From the NCBI RefSeq assembly GCF_013839525.1, contig NZ_JACDIS010000002.1, positions 434,001 to 498,000 on the forward strand: a stretch of DNA of 64,000 nucleotides, given 5' to 3'. Of this stretch, positions 36,811 through 45,337 are shown one piece after another (positions within the stretch are counted from its first letter, which is position 1; the number at the start of each line of letters is the position of its first letter). The DNA is from Chthonobacter rhizosphaerae. GTDB lineage: Bacteria; Pseudomonadota; Alphaproteobacteria; Rhizobiales; Pleomorphomonadaceae. The translations under genes and the position numbers were made by a program. The notes under the pieces are model-generated. The model saw nothing but the letters and a program-made list of their open reading frames with translations. It was not told the DNA's origin and did not search any database.

Positions 36811-37032
36811 TCCGTGTCCTCCCCGGTCAGGCCGGTTCCCGTCGCGAGCGGCCCGTCGGCGCTCGGCAGAGAGTGTTCAGGTGGACCGACCAGCCGCAGC
36901 GGCGGTCCGCGATGAGTGTGAGGCGCCGGGCGGAGTGGCGGTCCGCCCGGCGAAGATCGGCCTTCAGGGCGCCGGTGCGGCCGCGCCGTCGGCCAGGGCG
37001 GCGCGGGCGCGGCGGTGGCCGGCGCGGCGGTC

Positions 37033-38445
37033 TCAGGCCGTGTAGGTGACCGCCCGGGCGGCGTCGATGACTTCCTGGATCGACGGCAGCGCCAGCTTCT
37101 CCAGGTTCGCCGCGTAGGGCATCGGCACGTCCTTGCCGGTGATGCGGGCGACCGGGGCGTCCAGGTAGTCGAAGGCGTTCGCCATGATCTGGTAGGCGAT
37201 CTCCGAGCCGACGCCCGACTGCGGGAAGCCTTCCTCCACGGTCACGCAGCGGCCGGTCTTTTTCACCGATTCCACCACGGTGGCGACATCCATCGGCCGG
37301 ATGGTCCTGAGGTCGATGACCTCAGCGTCGAGGCCCATGCCGGCAAGCTCCTCGGCCGCCTTGGTGGCGTAGGTCATGCCGATGCCGAAGGACACGATGG
37401 TGAGGTCCTTGCCCTTGCGGTGGATGCGCGCCTTGCCGATCGGCAGGACGAGGTCGTCCACCTTGGGCACCTGGAAGGACTGGCCGTAGAGGATCTCGTT
37501 CTCCAGGAAGACCACCGGGTTCGGATCCCGGATGGCGGCCTTCAGGAGGCCCTTGGCGTCGGCGGCCGAATAGGGCTGCACCACCTTGAGGCCGGGGATC
37601 TGGCTGTACCAGGCGGCGTAGTCCTGGCTGTGCTGGGCGGCCACGCGGGCGGCGGCGCCGTTCGGCCCGCGGAACACGATCGGGCAGCCGAGCTGGCCGC
37701 CGGACATGTAGAGCGTCTTGGCGGCGGAGTTGATGATGTGGTCGATCGCCTGCATGGCGAAGTTGAACGTCATGAACTCCACGATCGGCCGGAGGCCCGC
37801 GAAGGCCGCGCCGACGCCGAGGCCGGCGAAGCCGTGCTCGGTGATGGGCGTGTCGACCACCCGGCGGGCGCCGAACTCCTGCAGGAGGCCCTGGGTGATC
37901 TTGTAGGCGCCCTGGTATTCGGCGACCTCCTCGCCCATCACGAAGACGCTGTCGTCGCGGCGCATCTCCTCCGCCATGGCGTCGCGGAGCGCCTCGCGCA
38001 CGGTCATCGAAACGTACTCGACGTTGGCCGGCAGGTCCGGGTCGGCGAGCGTCTGGCTCACCGGCGCGGCCGGCACGCCGGACACGGTCTTCAGCGAGTT
38101 CTCCGGCGTCACGGGCTTTTCGCCCTGCTCGGGCGCGGCCTGCGACTTCGGCGTGGACGCGGTGGCGGCGCTGTCCGGCTGCGGGCCGCCCACGGCGGCT
38201 TCGCCGTCGGCGGCGATCTTGGCGATGGGCGTGTTCACCTTCACGCCCTCGGTGCCTTCCTCAACGAGGATCTCGCTCAGCGTCCCCTCGTCCACGGCCT
38301 CCACCTCCATGGTGGCCTTGTCGGTCTCGATCTCGGCGATGACGTCGCCGGACTTCACGGTGTCGCCTACCTTCTTCACCCACTTGGAGAGCTTGCCCTC
38401 CTCCATGGTCGGCGAGAGGGCCGGCATCAGAATGTCGATCGGCAT
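37033..38445 (-). CDS. pdhB: Pyruvate dehydrogenase E1 beta with N-terminal lipoyl domain
   Basis: A 470-residue E1 beta subunit. Unlike the roughly 330-residue standard form it begins with a complete lipoyl domain (1-78, Lys43 in [11 protein letters not shown]) and an Ala/Pro/Ser-rich linker (about 80-140). The transketolase-like domain follows: [49 protein letters not shown], and the C-terminal transketolase domain with [11 protein letters not shown]-like sequence ([15 protein letters not shown]). This lipoyl-E1-beta fusion is known from alphaproteobacteria such as rhizobia and Zymomonas. It starts 26 bases after the pdhA stop. Confidence 0.97.
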   Translation of the reverse strand: MPIDILMPALSPTMEEGKLSKWVKKVGDTVKSGDVIAEIETDKATMEVEAVDEGTLSEILVEEGTEGVKVNTPIAKIAADGEAAVGGPQPDSAATASTPKSQAAPEQGEKPVTPENSLKTVSGVPAAPVSQTLADPDLPANVEYVSMTVREALRDAMAEEMRRDDSVFVMGEEVAEYQGAYKITQGLLQEFGARRVVDTPITEHGFAGLGVGAAFAGLRPIVEFMTFNFAMQAIDHIINSAAKTLYMSGGQLGCPIVFRGPNGAAARVAAQHSQDYAAWYSQIPGLKVVQPYSAADAKGLLKAAIRDPNPVVFLENEILYGQSFQVPKVDDLVLPIGKARIHRKGKDLTIVSFGIGMTYATKAAEELAGMGLDAEVIDLRTIRPMDVATVVESVKKTGRCVTVEEGFPQSGVGSEIAYQIMANAFDYLDAPVARITGKDVPMPYAANLEKLALPSIQEVIDAARAVTYTA

Positions 38446-38471
38446 TGTGCGGAAACCCTTTGCGCGGACGA

Positions 38472-39521
38472 TCAGAGGAGGATGTCGGTCCAGAGCTCGG
38501 ACGGATCCGGCTCGGGATCATAGGTCGCGAAGTCGGCCGCCTCGGCGACGACCGCGCGCACCTGCTTGTCGATGTCCTTCAGCTCGTCCTCGGTCGCCCA
38601 GCCGCGCTCCAGGACGCGGTTGCGGACCTGCTCGATCGGGTCGTGCTCGGTGCGCATCCGGGACACCTCGTCCTTGGTCCGGTACTTCGCCGGATCGGAC
38701 ATGGAGTGGCCGCGGTACCGGTAGGTCTGCATTTCCAGGATGTACGGCCCGTTGCCCTCGCGGCAGTGGCGCACGGCCCGCTCGCCGGCGGCCTTCACGG
38801 CCCGCACGTCCATGCCGTCCACCTGCTCGCCGGGGATGCCGAACGAGACGCCGCGCTTGGAGAAGTCGGTCTGCGCGGAGGCGCGAGAGACCGAGGTGCC
38901 CATGGCGTAGCGGTTGTTCTCGATGATGTAGACCACGGGCAGCTTCCAGAGCTGCGCCATGTTGAAGCTCTCGTAGACCTGACCCTGGTTGGCCGCGCCG
39001 TCGCCGAAATAGGTGAGCGACACCCGGTCGGTGCCCCGGTACTTGTCGGCGAACGCGAGGCCGGTGCCGAGCGACACCTGGGCGCCGACGATGCCATGGC
39101 CGCCGAAGAACTGCTTCTCGCGGCTGAACATGTGCATGGAGCCGCCCTTGCCCCTGGAATAGCCGCCGCGCCGGCCGGTGAGTTCGGCCATCACGCCCTT
39201 GGCGTCCATTCCGCAGGCCAGCATGTGGCCGTGATCCCGGTAGCCGGTGATCACCTGATCCTGGCCCTCGTCGATGCACATCTGCATGCCGACGACCACG
39301 GCCTCCTGGCCGATGTAGAGATGGCAGAAGCCGCCGATCAGGCCCATGCCGTACATCTGACCCGCCTTCTCCTCGAAGCGGCGGATCAGCAGCATGTCCG
39401 AATAGGCCTTGAGTTCCTCGTCCTTGGTGAAGTCGGCGATCTTGGGGTCGTCGGTGGTGCGGGCCTTCTCGGTCGCTGCCGAGGCGCCTTGGCGCTTCTC
39501 GGACGTGGGTCTCACGGCCAT
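38472..39521 (-). CDS. pdhA: Pyruvate dehydrogenase E1 alpha
   Basis: The thiamine-pyrophosphate-binding alpha subunit of pyruvate decarboxylase E1, 349 residues. The TPP motif begins [17 protein letters not shown] and ends [14 protein letters not shown]. Other conserved parts are [51 protein letters not shown] and the phosphorylation-loop-like [14 protein letters not shown]. It is the first gene of pdhABC; an inverted repeat and a -10-like box lie upstream (separate entry). Confidence 0.97.
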   Translation of the reverse strand: MAVRPTSEKRQGASAATEKARTTDDPKIADFTKDEELKAYSDMLLIRRFEEKAGQMYGMGLIGGFCHLYIGQEAVVVGMQMCIDEGQDQVITGYRDHGHMLACGMDAKGVMAELTGRRGGYSRGKGGSMHMFSREKQFFGGHGIVGAQVSLGTGLAFADKYRGTDRVSLTYFGDGAANQGQVYESFNMAQLWKLPVVYIIENNRYAMGTSVSRASAQTDFSKRGVSFGIPGEQVDGMDVRAVKAAGERAVRHCREGNGPYILEMQTYRYRGHSMSDPAKYRTKDEVSRMRTEHDPIEQVRNRVLERGWATEDELKDIDKQVRAVVAEAADFATYDPEPDPSELWTDILL

Positions 39522-39825
39522 GGAGGGTCCTCCCTGCGGGTTCGCTACCGGGGAGGACGGAAACCCATCCCCGGGTTCCCGTCAATGACAGTTTGTCGCA
39601 TCTCTCATGCACTCAGCGCAGATCGGTGTTGCGCGTGAACTAAAACCCGGTTCATCCAGGTGAATGAACCTGATTGTGGTTTATATGCAGTGCCGAAGAG
39701 CATCCCGAAACACTTCGCACACGCGGAAAAAACGCCGGCGAGGATCTAGGCGGGCGTCGATCGTCGAGAGGACAGCGAGTCGGCAGATCCGAGCCGATCG
39801 GTTTCGCACCTCGGCGAGACTGTGT
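39522..39825. other. Intergenic region upstream of pdhA
   Basis: About 300 bases between the pdhA start and the stop of the FtsB-like gene. It holds the candidate pdhA control region at 39649-39686 and otherwise nothing recognisable; no small gene is supported. Confidence 0.5.
39649..39686 (-). promoter_or_regulatory. Candidate pdhA promoter and operator
   Basis: On the minus strand a -10-like ATATAAA lies at 39680-39686. Immediately downstream is an inverted repeat: GGTTCAT (39649-39655), eight bases, ATGAACC (39664-39670). A symmetrical site just after the transcription start is the usual position for a repressor. No clear -35 box was identified, and the regulator is unknown. Confidence 0.4.
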
Positions 39826-40248
39826 TCACTGTCCGGGCGGGAGGGCTTGCCCGATCGCCATCGCAGCCGCCGGATCGGTTCCATCCAGGGCCTGCCCGGC
39901 GTCCGGATAAGGCGGCGTTGCCGCCGAGGTGGGCCGGGCTCCGCGCATGATGACCACGTCGTTCGGGTGCACCATGGCGAGGGAATCGCGGGCGCGCTCG
40001 TCCACCATGTCCTGGTCGAGGCTGCCGGGCCGCAGGAGACCGACTTCCGTCTCCAGGGTGGCGCGCTGGGCCTTCAGGCGCGCGAGCTCGCCCGACAGCT
40101 GCTCCGCCCGGCTTTCCAGGCGGGCACGGCCCACGAGGCCGTATTCGCCGTGGAAGGCGTGGTAGGCGAAGTAGCCGAGGAAGAGCGCCGTAACCGACGG
40201 CAGCACGAGACGGCGGAGTTTGGACGGGCGATACTGCCGGGTGGCCAT
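39826..40248 (-). CDS. FtsB/DivIC-like septum formation initiator
   Basis: A 140-residue bitopic membrane protein. After a short basic N-terminus (RQYRPSKLRRLVLPS) there is one membrane segment (about residues 14-34). A coiled coil follows (about 40-80: RARLESRAEQLSGELARLKA), then the conserved DQDMVDERARDSLAMVHPND. Such proteins form the FtsQLB-type division complex and are often encoded upstream of pdhA in alphaproteobacteria, as here (same strand, 304-base gap). The start at 40248 (MATRQYRP) is chosen because the longer frame is not family-like. Confidence 0.9.
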   Translation of the reverse strand: MATRQYRPSKLRRLVLPSVTALFLGYFAYHAFHGEYGLVGRARLESRAEQLSGELARLKAQRATLETEVGLLRPGSLDQDMVDERARDSLAMVHPNDVVIMRGARPTSAATPPYPDAGQALDGTDPAAAMAIGQALPPGQ

Positions 40249-40444
40249 GAACGCGGGACGCTTCCGAGATGCACGGCGGGAGGGGCGCCGCTCATCTGAA
40301 GTGTGCAACCGGCAAGGTAAAGAGCTGGTGAACGCCGCGCCCATCTTGATCCGTTCCGGAAAAGAGCAAGGCATCCCTATAAGCGGTTGTGTCATCAGGA
40401 CCGCCAAGGCGCGGCCGGCGGCGGCCACACGAGACGAGCCGGAA

Positions 40445-40480
40445 ACGACGACGGCGGCCGAAGCGTGTGCTCCGGCCGCC
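40445..40480 (-). terminator. Intrinsic terminator-like hairpin after gyrA
   Basis: On the minus strand GGCGGCCG and CGGCCGCC (plus-strand 40453-40460 and 40473-40480) form an 8-bp stem with a 12-base loop, 30 bases past the gyrA stop. The following GTCGTCGTTTCC is only moderately T-rich. Confidence 0.5.
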
Positions 40481-40508
40481 GATCGGTCCCGACCAACGAG
40501 GCGGTTGC

Positions 40509-43271
40509 TTATTCCTCGCCGAGATCCTCGTCCTCGACCCCGAGATCGGCGATGTGCTCCACGCTCACCACCTTCTCGCCGTCCGCAGTGTTGAAGATGC
40601 GCACGCCCTTGGAGGCGCGGCTCACCATGCGGATCTGGTCCACTGGCACGCGGATCACCTGGCCGCCGTTGGAGACGAGCATGATCTGGTCGGTCGCCTC
40701 CACCGGGAAGGCGGCGACCAGGTGGCCGATCTCCTTCAGCTTGCCCTGGTCGGTCGCCTTGATGCCCTTGCCGCCGCGCCCGGAGGTGCGGAACTCGAAG
40801 GACGACGACCGCTTGCCGAAGCCGCGCTCCGTGGCGGTCAGGATGAACTGCTCGGAGGCGCTCATCTCGGCGTAGCGCTCCGACGAGAGCGCGGCCTCGC
40901 CATTGGCCTCCTCGGCATCGTCCGCCTCCACGGCGATCTCCTCGCCCTCCCCGTCCACGTCCTCGCCGGTCGCGCGCCGGAAGGCGGCGGCCTGCTTCAG
41001 ATAGGCGGCGCGTTCGGCCGGGGCGGCCTCGAAGTGGCGCAGGATGGTGAGCGAGATGATCTCGTCGCCGTCGGCGAGCGCAATGCCGCGCACGCCGGTG
41101 GAATCACGGCCCTTGAACACGCGCACGTCCGGCACCGGGAAGCGGATGCACTGGCCGAGCGCGGTGACGAGCAGGAAGTCGTCGTTCTCGGTGCAGGTCT
41201 CCACGCCCACGATGCCGTCCGCGTCGTCGTCGAACTTCATGGCGATCTTGCCGTTGCGGTTCACGTTCGTGAAGTCGCTCAGCTTGTTGCGCCGGACCGA
41301 CCCCTGGCGGGTGGCGAACACCACGTCGAGGTCCGCCCAGGTCGCCTCGTCCTCCGGCAGCGCCAGGATGGACGTGATGCGCTCGTCCTCCTGCAGAGGC
41401 AGGAGGTTCTTGATGTACTTGCCGCGCGACTGCGGGTTGGCGAGCGGCAGCCGCCAGACCTTCATCTTGTAGACGATGCCGCGCGAGGAGAAGAACAGCA
41501 CCGGCGTGTGGGTGTTGGCGATGAACAGACGGGTGACGAAATCCTCGTCCTTCGTCGTCATGCCCGAGCGGCCCTTGCCGCCGCGCCGCTGCGCCCGGTA
41601 GGTGGAGAGCGGCACGCGCTTGATGTAGCCGGCGTGGCTGACCGTGACGACCATGTCCTCGCGGGCGATGAGATCCTCGTCCTCCATGTCGGCGTCGCTG
41701 TCCAGGATCTCGGTCCGGCGCGGCGTCGCGAAGGCGGTTTTGATCTCGGTGAGCTCGTCGCGGATGATCTGCATGATCCGCTCGCGCGAGCCGAGGATGT
41801 CCAGGAGGTCCTTGATCTCCTCGGCGAGCGTGTTCAGCTCGTCGGCGATCTCGTCGCGGCCGAGCGCGGTGAGCCGCTGCAGGCGCAGGTCCAGGATGGC
41901 GCGAGCCTGTTCCTCGGAGAGGTTGTAGGTGCCGTCCTCGTTCACCGTGTGGCGCGGGTCGTCGATCAGCCGGATCAGCGACGCCACGTCGTGCGCGGGC
42001 CAGCGGCGCGTCATCAGCTGCTCGCGGGCGGTCGCCGGGTCGGGCGCGTTGCGGATGAGGGCGATGACCTCGTCGATGTTGGCGACCGCGATGGCGAGGC
42101 CCACCAACACGTGGGCGCGGTCGCGAGCCTTGGCGAGCAGGAACTTCGTCCGCCGGCTCACCACCACCTCGCGGAAGCTCACGAAGGCGGCGAGCACGTC
42201 CTTGAGGTTCATCAGCTGCGGGCGGCCGCCGTTGAGGGCCACCATGTTGACGCCGAACGACGTCTGCAGCGGCGAGAAGCGGTAGAGCTGGTTCAGCACC
42301 ACGTCCGCCACGGCGTCGCGCTTCAGTTCGATCACCACGCGCATGCCGTCGCGGTCGGACTCGTCGCGCAGATCCGAGATGCCCTCCACGCGCTTGTCGC
42401 GCACCAGTTCGGCGATCTTCTCCACCATGGTGGCCTTGTTCACCTGGTAGGGGATCTCGTGGATGATGATCGCCTCGCGCTCCTTGCGGATGGTCTCCAC
42501 CGTGGCGCGGCCGCGCATCACGATCGAGCCGCGGCCGGTGAGATAGGCCTGGCGGATGCCGGAGCGGCCGAGGATGGTGGCGCCGGTCGGGAAGTCCGGA
42601 CCGGGGATCACCTCCATCAGGTCCTCGATCTCGGTCTCGGGCTGGTCGATCAGCCGGATCGTGGCGTCGATCACCTCGCCGAGGTTGTGCGGCGGGATAT
42701 TGGTCGCCATGCCGACCGCGATGCCGCCCGCGCCGTTCACGAGCAGGTTCGGGAAGCGCGCCGGCAGGACCGAGGGTTCGCGCTCCGAATTGTCGTAGTT
42801 CGGCGTGAAGTCGACCGTGTCCTTGTCGAGATCGTCCGTGAGCGCGTTCGTGACCTTCTGGAGACGCACCTCGGTGTAACGCATCGCCGCGGCCGGATCG
42901 CCGTCCACCGAGCCGAAGTTGCCCTGCCCGTCGATCAGCGGCAGGCGCATGGAAAAGGTCTGCGCCATGCGGACCAGGGCGTCGTAGATCGACTGGTCGC
43001 CGTGCGGGTGATACTTACCGATGACGTCGCCGACCACGCGGGCCGACTTGCGGTACGGCTTGTTCCACTCGTACCCGTTCTCGTACATCGAATAGAGGAT
43101 GCGCCGGTGCACGGGCTTCAGCCCGTCGCGCACGTCCGGCAGCGCGCGGCTCACGATCACGCTCATGGCGTAGTCGAGATAGCTGCGCTTCATCTCGTCG
43201 ATGATGGAGATCGGGCGGATATCGGCGGGGGGCTCGCTGCCGCCGGTCGGGCGTTCGGTCTCGTCGGCCAA
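40509..43271 (-). CDS. gyrA: DNA gyrase subunit A
   Basis: The 920-residue breakage-reunion subunit of gyrase. Catalytic Tyr132 lies in [11 protein letters not shown] (E. coli Tyr122). The N-terminal [20 protein letters not shown] is well conserved. The quinolone-determining region reads [19 protein letters not shown], with Gln93 at the position of E. coli Ser83 and Asp97 at that of Asp87. The coiled-coil domain and the six-blade C-terminal beta-pinwheel (repeats such as [20 protein letters not shown], the GyrA box) follow. An acidic insertion ([20 protein letters not shown], about residues 780-800) lies in the C-terminal part. Confidence 0.98.
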   Translation of the reverse strand: MADETERPTGGSEPPADIRPISIIDEMKRSYLDYAMSVIVSRALPDVRDGLKPVHRRILYSMYENGYEWNKPYRKSARVVGDVIGKYHPHGDQSIYDALVRMAQTFSMRLPLIDGQGNFGSVDGDPAAAMRYTEVRLQKVTNALTDDLDKDTVDFTPNYDNSEREPSVLPARFPNLLVNGAGGIAVGMATNIPPHNLGEVIDATIRLIDQPETEIEDLMEVIPGPDFPTGATILGRSGIRQAYLTGRGSIVMRGRATVETIRKEREAIIIHEIPYQVNKATMVEKIAELVRDKRVEGISDLRDESDRDGMRVVIELKRDAVADVVLNQLYRFSPLQTSFGVNMVALNGGRPQLMNLKDVLAAFVSFREVVVSRRTKFLLAKARDRAHVLVGLAIAVANIDEVIALIRNAPDPATAREQLMTRRWPAHDVASLIRLIDDPRHTVNEDGTYNLSEEQARAILDLRLQRLTALGRDEIADELNTLAEEIKDLLDILGSRERIMQIIRDELTEIKTAFATPRRTEILDSDADMEDEDLIAREDMVVTVSHAGYIKRVPLSTYRAQRRGGKGRSGMTTKDEDFVTRLFIANTHTPVLFFSSRGIVYKMKVWRLPLANPQSRGKYIKNLLPLQEDERITSILALPEDEATWADLDVVFATRQGSVRRNKLSDFTNVNRNGKIAMKFDDDADGIVGVETCTENDDFLLVTALGQCIRFPVPDVRVFKGRDSTGVRGIALADGDEIISLTILRHFEAAPAERAAYLKQAAAFRRATGEDVDGEGEEIAVEADDAEEANGEAALSSERYAEMSASEQFILTATERGFGKRSSSFEFRTSGRGGKGIKATDQGKLKEIGHLVAAFPVEATDQIMLVSNGGQVIRVPVDQIRMVSRASKGVRIFNTADGEKVVSVEHIADLGVEDEDLGEE

Positions 43272-43816
43272 ATCGAGGCTCTTTATGTTTGTTTCGCGTG
43301 TGGATCGTCATAGCCGATTCCGCATGGCGAAAGCCACCGCGCGACCCGACGATAAGCGGGGAAAATGCCACGGAATTCAGGCTTTTCGGCGGCGCGGGAC
43401 GGCGTGGCGGCGTGTCCGGGCGAGGCGATCGCGCGGGGGGGGGGGTCGCGGGCGGGAGGCCGCAGGCGCGTAGGTTCGCGGGCGAGCCACGACGGTCGCT
43501 CCGCTCGCCATCCGATCCAGGGCGTCACCCCGGCGAAAGGCGGGGCCCAACCGACGGAGGTCGGACCTGCGCCGTGGAGAGGCTGGCAGGACGGGCAGGC
43601 CAGGGCGTCACCCCGGCGAAAGCCGGGGCCCAACCGACGGAGGTCGGACCTGCGCCGTGGAGATGGAGAGGCTGGCAGGACGGTTGGATCCCGGCCTTCG
43701 CCGGGATGACGGATCAAAATTGAATTGCGGTAGGCCTTCGCCGGGATGACGGACCAAAAATGAGTTGCACCCGGCCTTCGCCGGGATGACGGAGCACCTT
43801 GGTGCCGCCCCCCTCC
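43272..43816. repeat. Repeat-rich intergenic region between gyrA and puuD
   Basis: About 545 bases with no supported gene. An 83-bp unit with a family I element and a conserved flank (GGAGGTCGGACCTGCGCCGT) occurs twice (about 43521-43603 and 43604-43680). It is followed by a family I element in the opposite orientation (43681-43710) and then a 40-bp tandem repeat, with cores ending GCCTTCGCCGGGATGACGGA starting near 43691, 43731 and 43771. A run of 11 G lies at 43435-43445. The whole probably includes the gyrA promoter near 43300-43400, not precisely located. Confidence 0.8.
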
Positions 43817-45004
43817 CTACTGCGCGGCGATCCACGCCCCCAGCGCGCGGCGCTCGTCCGCCGTCATCCCGGTTTCGTTGCCGAGCGGCATGGCGTCGGA
43901 CTTCACCGCCTGCTGGTCGATCAGAGCGGCGTACTGGCGGAGCTTGGCGACGTCGGTCAGCACCACGCCCTTCGGCGGCTCGGCGAAGCCCTCGTGGGTA
44001 GGCTTGGCGGCGTGGCAGGCCGTGCAGTGCCGGGCCGAGATGGCGAGCACGTCCGCGTCTGTCACCTGCACGCCGTCCACGGTCGCCTCCCGGGGCGCGG
44101 GCGCGGTCATCACCAGGGCGACGGCGAGGCCGGCGGTGGCCACGGGCAGCGTCCACCAGATCTTCTGGAACGGGTCTCCCGCCTCGTGGCGGTTGAGGAA
44201 GTGGCGCGCCATGGCGCCGACCACCAGGATCAGCGCCACCAGGATCCAGCTGTGCGGATGGTTGGTGAGGATCGGATAGTGGTTCGACACCATCATCAGA
44301 AGCACGGGCAGCGTCAGATAGTTGTTGTGCACGCTGCGCTGCTTGCCCGTGGCGCCGAGCGACGGGTCGGGGTCCTCGCCCTTGAGGAGGCTGGCGGTGA
44401 TCTTCTTCTGGTTCGGGATGATCACCGCGAAGACGTTGGCCGCCATGATCGTGCCGACGAGCGCGCCCACGTGGATGAAGGCGCCGCGGCCCGAGTAGAT
44501 GTGCGTGAAGAGATAGGAGAAGGCCATGATGAGCGCGAACACCGAGACCGCCAGCAGCGTGGTGTTGCGCCCGATGAAGGAGCGGCAGAGGAGCCGGTCG
44601 TAGACGAACCAGCCTGCCGCCAGCGACAGGATGGACACCAGGATGGCGTCGCCCGGCCGCGCGTTCCAGAGGTCCGGCTCGATCAGATAGGCCCGGGCGT
44701 TGAAGTAGTACTGGACGGTGAGGAGCGCGAACCCGGTCAGGAAGGTGAGATAGGCCTCCCATTTGTACCAGATCAGGTCCTCCGGCAGCTCCTTCGGCGC
44801 CACCATGTACTTTTCCACATGGTAGAAGCCGCCGCCGTGCACCTCCCAGGCGGTGCCGTAGACGCCCGGATTCATGCGCGCGCGCTTCTTCAGCGAGAGA
44901 TCGAGCGCGATGAAATAGAAGGACGTTCCGATCCAGCCGATCCCCGCCACGAGGTGCGCCCAGCGCAGGAGGATGTTGGCCCACTCGGCAAGGAAGGTCG
45001 TCAT
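43817..45004 (-). CDS. puuD: Urate hydroxylase PuuD (membrane, cytochrome c-linked)
   Basis: A 395-residue inner-membrane protein that oxidises urate, with electrons passed to a fused c-type haem domain rather than to oxygen. It has about eight hydrophobic segments in the first 300 residues (for example LLRWAHLVAGIGWIGTSFYF, GGGFYHVEKYMVAP, MAFSYLFTHIYSGRGAFIHV, SNHYPILTNHPHSWI), with His residues likely to hold haem b. The C-terminal cytochrome c domain carries the haem motif CTACH and an axial-Met region, KSDAMPLGN. I chose ATG 45004 (MTTFLAEW), the family start. No other urate or allantoin genes are in the window. Confidence 0.93.
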   Translation of the reverse strand: MTTFLAEWANILLRWAHLVAGIGWIGTSFYFIALDLSLKKRARMNPGVYGTAWEVHGGGFYHVEKYMVAPKELPEDLIWYKWEAYLTFLTGFALLTVQYYFNARAYLIEPDLWNARPGDAILVSILSLAAGWFVYDRLLCRSFIGRNTTLLAVSVFALIMAFSYLFTHIYSGRGAFIHVGALVGTIMAANVFAVIIPNQKKITASLLKGEDPDPSLGATGKQRSVHNNYLTLPVLLMMVSNHYPILTNHPHSWILVALILVVGAMARHFLNRHEAGDPFQKIWWTLPVATAGLAVALVMTAPAPREATVDGVQVTDADVLAISARHCTACHAAKPTHEGFAEPPKGVVLTDVAKLRQYAALIDQQAVKSDAMPLGNETGMTADERRALGAWIAAQ

Positions 45005-45123
45005 GAAGGGTCCATGTGGCGAAAGGCGACCGGGCTGGGATGCGGGGATGCGGTGCGGCACGCTACAGCCTGAGACCGAGGCAAGCAATCGCCATGCCGA
45101 GCGGGGCTGCCGCGTGTGGTCGC

Positions 45124-45170
45124 GATCCCGCCCCTGAGGGGCGGGTCCGGCCGGAGGCCGGGGATGGGGT
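45124..45170 (+). repeat. Family II two-hairpin repeat, copy A
   Basis: Two hairpins in a row: CCCGCCCC TGA GGGGCGGG (45127-45145) and CCGGCC GGA GGCCGG (45147-45161), followed by GGATGGGGTCGTGCTTGTC. Copy B lies on the other strand 80 bases on and has the same plan with different but complementary stem bases. Confidence 0.7.
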
Positions 45171-45239
45171 CGTGCTTGTCAGCCCGGCCGCGCGTTTTTC
45201 GGTCTTCGTCGAGCACCGAACAGGCCAGTACAAACAAAA

Positions 45240-45289
45240 GACAACCCTTCCGGCCCTTCGGGCCACCTTCCCCTAAGGGGAAGGATTGC
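45240..45289 (-). repeat. Family II two-hairpin repeat, copy B (likely macroglobulin terminator)
   Basis: On the minus strand: CCTTCCCC TTA GGGGAAGG (plus 45266-45284) and GGCCC GAA GGGCC (plus 45252-45264), then GGAAGGGTTGTCTTTTG. It lies about 50 bases past the macroglobulin stop, and the T-rich end makes it a fair intrinsic terminator. Confidence 0.7.
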
Positions 45290-45337
45290 GTCGATTCCGA
45301 GCCTGTCGCCAGGACCGACCCGACACTCGCCATCGCG

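Larger units (their letters stand above)
45005..45337. other. Intergenic region with family II hairpin elements
   Basis: About 330 bases between puuD and the macroglobulin gene. It holds the two family II elements described separately, the second of which doubles as a likely terminator for the macroglobulin transcript. No gene is supported. Confidence 0.6.

Noticed and set aside
40389-43313. A 974-codon frame antisense to gyrA
   Set aside because: Composition typical of an antisense shadow (His/Arg/Gly/Ala/Val-rich), no motif, and it ignores the known gyrA frame.
43521-43790. Possible CRISPR array
   Set aside because: Repeats are palindromic elements of a family found elsewhere in the window, periods differ (83 and 40 bp), the spacers are themselves repeated, and there are no cas genes.
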